Shown here one piece after another: positions 34,489 to 41,562 of a DNA stretch of 41,562 bases. The position numbers and the translations under genes were made by a program. The notes beneath the pieces were generated by a model. That model made no database searches and was not told where the DNA came from. It saw nothing but the letters and a program-made list of their open reading frames with translations. The stretch is from Phaeodactylibacter sp. Lineage in GTDB: Bacteria; Bacteroidota; Bacteroidia; Chitinophagales; Saprospiraceae. Numbering within the stretch: position 1 is the first letter of the stretch; every line of letters starts with the position of its first letter. The stretch is from NCBI RefSeq assembly GCF_022763345.1, contig NZ_JALEGS010000090.1, forward strand, positions 1-41,562, written 5' to 3'.

Positions 34489-35283
34489 ATGCCCAACCTA
34501 CCCATCGGTATATTTGATTCTGGCATAGGCGGCCTTTCGGTCGCCCGTGCCATTATCGATTTGCTACCTTCCGAGCCCTTCCTCTATTTCGGCGATACCG
34601 CCCGTATCCCCTACGGCACTAAGCCTGCCGATACCATCCGTCAGTACAGCCTGGATATTACCCGGTACCTGATCGAGTCAGGCGCTAAAGCTATTGTGGT
34701 GGCTTGCAATACCGCCTCTGCTGCTGCATTGGGCACCTTGCGGGCTGCCTGGCCGGACATACCCATTGTAGGCATGGAGCCGGCCGTCAAGCCTGGTGCC
34801 AACGCCACGCAGACCGGTGTGGTGGGCGTACTCGCTACCGCCGGCACTTTTAAAAGTCAGCGCTATGCGGACCTCATGCAGCGCTACGCCAGTGGCATCA
34901 CGCTGCTGGAAGACCCTTGCATTGGCCTGGTGGAGCAAATCGAAGCCGGCGAGCTCAACACCTCCGCTACCCGGCAACTTTTGGAGGCTATCCTGTTGCC
35001 TATGATCCGGCAGCAGGCCGATACCTTTGTGCTGGGCTGTACCCACTACCCTTTTGTAGCACCGCTACTGCAGGACATCATCGGCCCGGAACGAACTATC
35101 ATCAACCCGGCTCCCGCCGTAGCCCGCCAACTACAACGGGTCCTTACCGAGCACCACCTGCTCGCCTCCCCTTCTGCGGAAACCAGGCACCAACTCTTTT
35201 TCTCCGGCCCTCTGCAGGGCACCAAAGCCCTTGCCCGGCATATGATCGGGCCTGATTTTACCGTAGAGCGCCTTTCAATGTAA
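34489..35283 (+). CDS. murI: Glutamate racemase
   Basis: The product has 264 residues, the normal length. It makes D-glutamate for peptidoglycan. IGIFDSGIGGLSVARAI carries D10 and S11, YFGDTARIPYGTK is the next motif, and the two catalytic cysteines are C73 (VACNTAS) and C184 (LGCTHYPF). The gene follows the ompH pair by 11 bp and is followed by a long palindrome and the terminator of the convergent CHRD gene. Confidence 0.95.
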   Translation: MPNLPIGIFDSGIGGLSVARAIIDLLPSEPFLYFGDTARIPYGTKPADTIRQYSLDITRYLIESGAKAIVVACNTASAAALGTLRAAWPDIPIVGMEPAVKPGANATQTGVVGVLATAGTFKSQRYADLMQRYASGITLLEDPCIGLVEQIEAGELNTSATRQLLEAILLPMIRQQADTFVLGCTHYPFVAPLLQDIIGPERTIINPAPAVARQLQRVLTEHHLLASPSAETRHQLFFSGPLQGTKALARHMIGPDFTVERLSM

Positions 35284-35443
35284 GAGCTTGTTTGGATTTC
35301 ACACTTCGGGCTGCTCTTGCCAAATTTTATCCTGCTCTTCGTTATTCTTCGGTCACGTAGCTAAGGCTATGTTTCCTCATCACGCCTTGACCAGAACAAA
35401 ATTTGGCTACGTTCGCTCCAAAAGCAAAATCCCAACAAGCTCT
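35283..35443. repeat. 160-bp imperfect palindrome, likely dispersed repeat
   Basis: The ends AGAGCTTGTTTGGATTT (35283-35299) and AAATCCCAACAAGCTCT (35427-35443) pair with one mismatch over 17 bp. Inside, CCAAATTTT (35320-35328) pairs with AAAATTTGG (35398-35406) perfectly. The centre has further short stems (GGTCA / TGACC; CGTAGC / GCTATG). The first base overlaps the last base of the murI stop codon. The layout suits a non-autonomous palindromic element or an RNA structure. I have an impression of similar strings in other Bacteroidota genomes but cannot verify it. Confidence 0.65.
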
Positions 35444-35476
35444 AAAAAAAGCCGGCAGTGACGTGCACTACCGGCT
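35444..35476 (-). terminator. Terminator of the CHRD-repeat gene
   Basis: Read on the minus strand, AGCCGG-T-AGTG, a 5-nt loop and CACT-G-CCGGCT form a stem with one mismatch (35476-35450), followed by seven T (35450-35444). It lies 33 bp after the stop of the CHRD gene. Confidence 0.8.
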
Positions 35477-35508
35477 CTGATCAATTCTCCATTAACTAAT
35501 TAAGCGCC

Positions 35509-38500
35509 TTATTCGACGATGAACCGACGGGTTGCGACTTGCTGCCCCTCTACGATGAGACGCAGGAAGTAGGTGCCCGCAGGCATTTGCCGGACGTCAA
35601 GTTGCTCAACTGTTGTACCGGAAGACAGCTCCACAGGTACAATGTGTACCGCCTGCCCGTTGCCGTTATGCACCATCAGTTGTCCTTTCCGGGTTTGCTG
35701 ACTGCTCATTTCTACGGTTAGGTTATTGCGGGTAACCGTTGGGAAAGCTTTCAAGCCCAAACCGGCTGCGGCCACATCCAGTGTGGAAGTAATCATCCCA
35801 CGGGTCACTTCTACGGTTGAGAAGCCGCCCGGAGTGGCTACACTTCCATCTGAAGCTACTGCACGGTGGTACAGCGTTACGGTTTGGTTAATGGCAATGC
35901 CCCCGTCTTCCAGGATTTGGTCCACCACACCAAAGGTGGTCTCGAAGGTCTGCTCCGCGCCCACATTTTGCTGTACGAGCACTTCGGTAAAATCCTCCTC
36001 AGAAGCGAGCTGCCAAATATACACCAAGTCATCGCGATCGCTTGCTTCAGACCAGGTTGCTGCAAATGGCGTTTCTGGATCGCCCTCAATGGTCAGTGCG
36101 GCACCGTCCATGGGAGCTGTAATCTCTGCTTCATCCGATGGGAAGCGGTTGATTTCCGGAAGTACCTGCCCGCGGAGTTCTCCGGCGGGTTGCTCCTCCG
36201 TGTGGATATTCACATAGTAGCTGCCACTGCGGATCGCTTCCACCTGTTCTGCTGTGAGGGCGTAGGTGTTGTCGGCAGCAATAAATGCTCCACTTGTTTG
36301 ATCGGCATCTATCGTAGGCATCAGCCCAAGATCAACATCTCCATTCATACCCGGGCCACCGAGGTGGAGGTGTGCACCACCGGCTACATTCTCATCGAAT
36401 GGGCTTTCCAGTCCGGAAAACGCACCAGTCAGCGTTAGGGTCTCGCCAGTCAGTTCGGCCTTAATGCCGCCCACTGCTTCTGATCCGATCGGCTGTACTT
36501 CATTGAAGCCACTCAGGCTGCTGGTGAAGTAGGTGGTAGACAAGGGTAGCAGCTGGCCACGCACTTCGCCCGATGGGAAATCCATAGAGTGGACGTTCAC
36601 GTAGTACTGACGCATGCGCAAAGTGTCTATCCAACCTTCGCTCGCCATGTTGGTGTTGTCGGCGGCGGGGAAGATGCCGTTGGTGCCATTGGCGTCAGCC
36701 AGTACACCCAGTACATTCTGGACGCCACCATTTTCACCGGCGTAGCCCAAATGGATGTGCGCGCCACCGGCAATATCGGTTTCCAGCATGCTCGACAGGG
36801 CGTTAAAGCTACCTGTTGCAGTAATCCGTCCGGGGTTGACTTCCAGTGCGAGCGCACCTACTGCTTCCGTATTGACAGCTGGTACCTCACTGGCACCACT
36901 GAGGGGCGCATAGAAGTAGGTCCGGGCTTCGGGCAGCACCTGGGCACGCAATTCGCCCGACTGAATATTGGTACTGTGTATATTGACATACAGACCACGG
37001 GCTTTCATCAGTTCAATTTGATCTTCTTCCAGCTGATAGGTGTTGGGCATAGCTGCGAAAGTACCCCCAAGATTATCACCGTCCAGGTCAAGATCCAATG
37101 GAATAAGTACATCACCCGTCTGACCGGCATAACCGGCGTGAATATGTGCACCGCCGGCAATATCCGTAGCTACAGGGCTGCTCAGCCCGGCGAAGGTACC
37201 TGCAAGGGTCATCCGGCTACCAGACAATTCTGCCTGTACTGCACCGAGGGCTTCGGTGGCAGCTTCAGGCACTTCAAAAATGCCTGACAGGTACCCGGTG
37301 AAGACCACCTGGCTTTCCAGCATCAGCTGACCGCGGATTTCACCTGATGGCTGATTCAAAGAGTGGATATTGACATACAAGCCACGGCTCATCATGGCTT
37401 CCAGCTGATCCGCGTTGATGGTAAAGGTGTTATCGGATGGCAGGAAACGACCTGCATTTCCACCCTCATCGGTAACGTTGAGCGGGAAAATGACATCGCC
37501 ATTCTCACCCGGCAAGCCCATGTGGATATGAGCGCCACCGGCAATATCCGTATTCAATGCGCTTTCCAGACCGGAGAAGGAACCGGAAACCACAATCGTC
37601 GAGTCGTCCATCAATTCAGCAACAACAGCACCGCCTGCCATACTTGTTACAGCAGGAGCTTCATTGGCACCAGACAGGTGCGCACGGAAGACCGCTCTTG
37701 GCGTACCTGCAAGTTGACCGCGCAGCTCGCCGCCCGGATAGTCTGCCGTATGGATATTAGCATACAGGGACCGGTTGTTCAGCAGTTCGCGCTGATCCTC
37801 GGTTAGGGTAAAGGTATTGTCCTCCGCGCGGAAGACCCCACTTCTCAGTTCGGCATCCACGTCGGCGTTGAGACCAATTTCGATACCACCGTTTTCACCC
37901 GCCTGCCCAATGTGCAAGTGGGCACCACCAGCAATATCAGCATCAAAATCGCTCTCCAGCCCGGAGAAGGCACCACTGACCGTCAGTTCGCCATTCGCAA
38001 CTTCCAGCACCAGTGCACCCTGACCAGATGTCACGGCTGATGGCACTTCATTGCTACCCAGTAGGGACATGGTATATATGGCTTCGGATACTGGCGTAAG
38101 TTGACCTCGAAGTTCACCGCCACCGAAGTTATCAGAGTGGATATTGACGTACATTTCTCTGTTGCGAAGCATCGCCACTTCTTCATCACTCAGGGTGAAT
38201 ACGTTGTCGTCAGAAAGGAATGCTCCACTGAGCGAATCCGTGCTGACTTCAATATTTAGCGGATAAAGTACCGGTCCATTCTCACCGGCAAAACCGGCAT
38301 GCAGGTGGGCACCCCCTGCAATTTCTTCTGCAATCTTACTGCTCAGGCCTTCGAAACCACCGGAGACGGTCAGTTCGTTGCCAGACAGGGAGGCAGAGAC
38401 AAAGCCTGTTGCTGTGCTTAGAATGGGCAGTGCTTCATTATGCCCTGAAAGCGTGGTTTCGAAGAGGTCTTCCATTACTTCTCCACGCGTAATGTTGACA

Positions 38501-41223
38501 GCAGAAGCCGCACCCGCTGTAGCTACGGCACCGTCCGTGGCTACCGCCCGGTGGTAGACCGTGACCTCTGTGCCTACGTCTACGCCAAGGCTGCCCAACA
38601 GGCCGTCAACCGTTTCGAAATCTGTTACGAATTCGGTGCTATTGCCTACATTTTGCTGGAAGACAATATCTTCAAAGTCTGCATCCGTGGACAACTGCCA
38701 CACATAGGCGAGCGGACTATCATCGGTAGCCGCACTCCAGGTGGCTGAGAAATCCGTCGTTGCACCACCTTCCAGCAGAAAGTCTGTCCCGTCGGGTGGG
38801 AAGTTGATCATAGGGGCGGATACCGGGAAGAAGTTACTCTGTTGGAGTATCTGCCCGCGCAGTTCACCACCAGGGTATGCCATCGTGTGGATATTGGCAT
38901 AGTAATTTCCGGCAATAAGATCAACGGCCTGCTCTTCTGAAAGTGTAAAGGTGTTATTATTGGCCATAAAGGTTCCGGACAGGTTATCGGAAGCGGTCAT
39001 GGCATTGATTACAATATCAACACCTCCGTTTTCGCCCGGAGCACCAAGGTGGAGGTGCGCGCCTCCGCCAATGTTCGGATCAAATTCATCAGTAAGGCCA
39101 CTAAACGCGCCGGTTACAGTCAATTGGTCACCGTTGAGCTCCAGCTTAAGGCCACCAACGGCAGGGCTCACAGCTACCGGCACTTCATTGAAAGCGTCCA
39201 GCGATGTGGTGAAATAAGCCGTGGCAAAAGGCAAGGTCTGTCCGCGCAATTCACCGCTTTGAAAGTCCTCAGTGTGTATATTCACATATAGCCCGCGGTT
39301 GCGCAGGCTCGACCGAAGTGCCTCCGTGGAAGGCACCACGTTATCAGCAGCCGGGAAAGCGCCACTCAGCCCATCTCCGGCGATATCTGAAGACAGGTTT
39401 TCTTCTATGCCTCCATTGCTTCCGGCCAGTGCGCTGTGCAGGTGCGCGCCACCTGCTACAGCAGCATCAAACGGAGCGGAAAGCCCGGAAAAAGAGCCGA
39501 CACTGATAATATCATCAGATCGAACTTCCATCAGTACCTGACCGGTGGCGGTCGTATTTACAGCAGGCACCTCACTTGTTCCGGACAGAGCTGCATTCAT
39601 ATAATAGCGTGCTTCGCCAAGCAGCTGCCCGCGCAGCTCTCCACCGCCATTCGTTAAGGTATGAATATTGACGTAGTAAGCACGGTTCATGACCGACATG
39701 ACCTGTTCTTCTGTCAGTTCAAAGGTATTGTCTACGGGATCAAATGTACCCCCGTTGAGGTCATCGTTTAGGTCAATGGCGAGTGGGAATTCCACCGGCC
39801 CGTTTTCGCCCGGCAGCCCCACATGCAGGTGGGCACCACCGACGATACTTACATCGACGGCACTGCTCAACTCACTAAAAGAACCTGATACGGTAAGCAT
39901 ATTGCCCCGAAGTTCAGCTTTCACGGCACCGAAGGCACGGGTCGTGACCGGAGGGGCTTCAAATCCGCCGCCGAGGACTGCTGTCAGGTATATTGGCGCT
40001 TCAGGCAATAATTGCCCGCGTATTTCGCCAGCTTGCTGATCAGCCGTATGAATATTAACGTAAAAGCCGCGGTCGTAAATGGCCGTCAAATCATCTGGTG
40101 TAAGGGCAAACCGGTTGCTTGCCGCCTCAAATGTACCCTCGGTCATGTTGTTCTCCAGGTCGCTTGTCAGTGCAAAGGTGACAGGACCATTTTCACCAGC
40201 CAGACCGGTATGAATATGGGCACCACCAGCGATATCGGTGGCTACTTCGCTTTCCAGACCGGTAAAACTACCGTAGGCAATCAGGCTGTCTTCAATGACT
40301 TCTGCCTGCACCACGCCTGTTGCGTAGCTCGTTACCGCCGGCTGCTCATTGGTGCCGGAGAGGTGTGCCCGCAGAACGGTTGAAGCTGCTATGGAGGCAA
40401 CCTGCCCCCGGAGTTCGCCTGCGCCGTAGGTTGTCGTATGGATATTGGCGTAGTAAAGGCGGTTTTCCAGTGCTTCAACCTGGCTCTGCTCCAGCCCGAA
40501 CGTGTTATCCGCAGCGGTGAATACGCCTCCTTTCAGATCAGGGTTAGTTGTGGCATTCAGCAGAATGTCTACATCTCCGTTTTGCCCGGGCAGGGCAAGG
40601 TGCAGGTGGGCACCCCCCAGTACGGAGGCATCAAAATCGCCCTCCAGGTCCGCAAAACTACCGGTAACGGTCAGTTGATCATCCACTAGATCAAGTGCAA
40701 GAGCACCGTGTCCATTGGTAGAGACAGATGGCACCTCATTGCTTCCGGAGAGGTTGATAAAGTAATTGTTGCCTTCCGGCAAAAGCTGCCCCCGGATTTC
40801 TCCACCGGGATAAAGAGTCGTATGGATATTCACATACATCCGGCGTTCCATCAGCGCATCCATCTCCTCGGCAGACAGCGTAAAGGTATTGGACGCGGCT
40901 TCAAATGTACCGCTTTTGAGGAGGATACCAAGATTGGGGCTTAGCTCGAAGGTAATCCCTCCATTCTCTCCGGCATAACCGGTGTGAATGTGAGAACCGC
41001 CCGCTACCGTGACGTCGAAGTTGCCTTCCAGCCCGGTGAAACTGCCCGATACAGCCAGTTCATTGCCGTCCAGTACAGCCGTAATTTCCCCGAAAGCACG
41101 GCTAACTACCGGAGTCGCTTCATTGCGCCCGCTAAGCTCGGCGGTAAAGGTCATCTGCGCGCTGCCCACAAATGGCAGGCTGCAAAAAACCAGTAATAAA
41201 ATTAAGTAGTCTCTAATCTTCAT
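35509..41223 (-). CDS. Giant T9SS-exported protein with twelve CHRD domains
   Basis: The product has 1904 residues. The signal peptide is MKIRDYLILLLVFCSLPFVG (cleavage near SAQ). Twelve CHRD (chordin-like) domains of about 130 residues follow. Each starts with a LSGxNEVPxV-like motif, has GGAHxHxGxxGENG in the middle and ends YVNIHT...GGELRGQL. Six CHRD domains (about 24-794) are followed by an Ig-like module (about 795-917), then six more CHRD domains (918-1689), a second Ig-like module (about 1690-1811) and a type A T9SS sorting domain (about 1812-1904; KAFPTVTRNNLTVEM, MPAGTYFLRL, ending RRFIVE). It should be delivered to the cell surface or released. The role of CHRD domains in bacteria is unclear. 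The conserved His-x-His residues could bind metal; this is inference. Confidence 0.93.
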   Translation of the reverse strand: MKIRDYLILLLVFCSLPFVGSAQMTFTAELSGRNEATPVVSRAFGEITAVLDGNELAVSGSFTGLEGNFDVTVAGGSHIHTGYAGENGGITFELSPNLGILLKSGTFEAASNTFTLSAEEMDALMERRMYVNIHTTLYPGGEIRGQLLPEGNNYFINLSGSNEVPSVSTNGHGALALDLVDDQLTVTGSFADLEGDFDASVLGGAHLHLALPGQNGDVDILLNATTNPDLKGGVFTAADNTFGLEQSQVEALENRLYYANIHTTTYGAGELRGQVASIAASTVLRAHLSGTNEQPAVTSYATGVVQAEVIEDSLIAYGSFTGLESEVATDIAGGAHIHTGLAGENGPVTFALTSDLENNMTEGTFEAASNRFALTPDDLTAIYDRGFYVNIHTADQQAGEIRGQLLPEAPIYLTAVLGGGFEAPPVTTRAFGAVKAELRGNMLTVSGSFSELSSAVDVSIVGGAHLHVGLPGENGPVEFPLAIDLNDDLNGGTFDPVDNTFELTEEQVMSVMNRAYYVNIHTLTNGGGELRGQLLGEARYYMNAALSGTSEVPAVNTTATGQVLMEVRSDDIISVGSFSGLSAPFDAAVAGGAHLHSALAGSNGGIEENLSSDIAGDGLSGAFPAADNVVPSTEALRSSLRNRGLYVNIHTEDFQSGELRGQTLPFATAYFTTSLDAFNEVPVAVSPAVGGLKLELNGDQLTVTGAFSGLTDEFDPNIGGGAHLHLGAPGENGGVDIVINAMTASDNLSGTFMANNNTFTLSEEQAVDLIAGNYYANIHTMAYPGGELRGQILQQSNFFPVSAPMINFPPDGTDFLLEGGATTDFSATWSAATDDSPLAYVWQLSTDADFEDIVFQQNVGNSTEFVTDFETVDGLLGSLGVDVGTEVTVYHRAVATDGAVATAGAASAVNITRGEVMEDLFETTLSGHNEALPILSTATGFVSASLSGNELTVSGGFEGLSSKIAEEIAGGAHLHAGFAGENGPVLYPLNIEVSTDSLSGAFLSDDNVFTLSDEEVAMLRNREMYVNIHSDNFGGGELRGQLTPVSEAIYTMSLLGSNEVPSAVTSGQGALVLEVANGELTVSGAFSGLESDFDADIAGGAHLHIGQAGENGGIEIGLNADVDAELRSGVFRAEDNTFTLTEDQRELLNNRSLYANIHTADYPGGELRGQLAGTPRAVFRAHLSGANEAPAVTSMAGGAVVAELMDDSTIVVSGSFSGLESALNTDIAGGAHIHMGLPGENGDVIFPLNVTDEGGNAGRFLPSDNTFTINADQLEAMMSRGLYVNIHSLNQPSGEIRGQLMLESQVVFTGYLSGIFEVPEAATEALGAVQAELSGSRMTLAGTFAGLSSPVATDIAGGAHIHAGYAGQTGDVLIPLDLDLDGDNLGGTFAAMPNTYQLEEDQIELMKARGLYVNIHSTNIQSGELRAQVLPEARTYFYAPLSGASEVPAVNTEAVGALALEVNPGRITATGSFNALSSMLETDIAGGAHIHLGYAGENGGVQNVLGVLADANGTNGIFPAADNTNMASEGWIDTLRMRQYYVNVHSMDFPSGEVRGQLLPLSTTYFTSSLSGFNEVQPIGSEAVGGIKAELTGETLTLTGAFSGLESPFDENVAGGAHLHLGGPGMNGDVDLGLMPTIDADQTSGAFIAADNTYALTAEQVEAIRSGSYYVNIHTEEQPAGELRGQVLPEINRFPSDEAEITAPMDGAALTIEGDPETPFAATWSEASDRDDLVYIWQLASEEDFTEVLVQQNVGAEQTFETTFGVVDQILEDGGIAINQTVTLYHRAVASDGSVATPGGFSTVEVTRGMITSTLDVAAAGLGLKAFPTVTRNNLTVEMSSQQTRKGQLMVHNGNGQAVHIVPVELSSGTTVEQLDVRQMPAGTYFLRLIVEGQQVATRRFIVE
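35790..41155 (-). repeat. Two-copy cassette: six CHRD domains plus one Ig-like module
   Basis: Copy 1 covers about 41155-38470 and copy 2 about 38470-35790, a period of about 895 residues (2.68 kb). Domains correspond in order (1 with 7, 2 with 8, up to 6 with 12). Domains 5 and 11 share an odd FPAADN variant, and both Ig-like modules share YxWQLxxxxDF, QQNVG and VTVYHRAVA.DG.VAT motifs. Confidence 0.82.
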
Positions 41224-41506
41224 AAATTGACTTTATTGAGTTTGCGATTATAAAAGGGCTGCAAAAAACATAGCTATTACACCTTTCGGATGGACCGAAA
41301 GTGTAACGAATAGTAAAGTGCAGACTTGTCTGTTGTTTTTTGTTTGCCAGGGCGCGCATCAAATTGTGCGTCCGTCTGAGGTGTATTATCCGTTTTATTC
41401 AATAACAAGGCTCACGGATAATTCAAATGATTGCCTTTGGAATTATATACGAAGGCATATCGAGAGGTGTGTATAACAAATTGCACAAGTTAGCTATCTT
41501 TAAAGT

Positions 41507-41562
41507 ATGAAGAAGCCAACCCCCACCCCGAGCGAGCTAGAACAAGTTGCCGACGAGATACT
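41507..41562 (+). CDS. Start of an unidentified gene (truncated by window end)
   Basis: An ATG at 41507 opens a frame of 18 codons (MKKPTPTPSELEQVADEI) to the window edge. TATCTTTA at 41495-41502, close to TAnnTTTG, lies 4 bp upstream, so the message could be nearly leaderless. It is divergent from the CHRD gene across a 283-bp gap. Too little is visible to name a family. Confidence 0.5.
   Translation, partial: MKKPTPTPSELEQVADEI

Noticed and set aside
36589..37287. Long plus-strand frame opposite the CHRD gene (and several similar ones to 41209)
   Set aside because: Antisense shadows produced by the repeated CHRD coding sequence; their translations show no protein family.

Overview
The window looks like chromosomal DNA from a member of the Bacteroidota, probably a marine Saprospiria-type bacterium (Lewinella/Phaeodactylibacter-like; this rank is inference). 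The evidence is a dense set of type IX secretion system (T9SS) genes and substrates (PorP/SprF family, PorD/DUF4835, PD40/OmpA proteins, SprB repeats, a C-terminal T9SS sorting domain), the Bacteroidota gene order bamD-omega-coaBC-porD, OmpH-OmpH-murI, and promoters of the Bacteroidota type (TTTG, about 20 bp, TAnnTTTG). I saw no rRNA or tRNA gene, insertion sequence, prophage or CRISPR array.

Region 1 (1-8.7 kb, minus strand) runs porP/sprF-like gene, PD40/OmpA protein, then a giant SprB-repeat adhesin that leaves the window at base 1. The adhesin start codon overlaps the upstream stop (ATGA). This looks like a surface adhesin made together with partners for its export or anchoring. Region 2 (8.7-13.5 kb) has two secreted plus-strand proteins: a small beta-helix protein behind a long, structured leader, and a protein joining four Cys-pair/MORN blocks to a C14 caspase-like domain. 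A 135-bp three-way-junction inverted repeat follows, then a D-cysteine desulfhydrase/ACC deaminase family gene.

Region 3 (14.7-22.6 kb, minus strand) is a long gene set: bamD, RNA polymerase omega, coaBC, porD, an unrecognised exported protein, purN, and a TPR/PD40 protein that ends in a SPOR domain instead of OmpA. It is read from a near-perfect promoter that would give an almost leaderless bamD message. Region 4 (22.7-28.1 kb) has a DUF3137 membrane protein, a universal stress protein and, divergent from it, a sensor kinase with a FixL-type haem PAS signature followed by a response regulator fused to a Crp/Fnr module. That pair looks like a two-gene oxygen-sensing circuit. A small outer-membrane barrel follows.

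Region 5 (28.2-33.2 kb, minus strand) is an operon of a CrtA-like (spheroidene monooxygenase family) protein, an alpha/beta hydrolase, the haem chaperone HemW and a WG-repeat protein. Region 6 (33.3-35.3 kb, plus strand) is ompH-ompH-murI. Region 7 (35.3-41.2 kb) has a 160-bp imperfect palindrome, a terminator, and a 1904-residue T9SS cargo protein of twelve CHRD domains arranged as an ordered cassette (six CHRD plus one Ig-like module) present twice. A last plus-strand gene begins at 41507 and is cut by the window edge.
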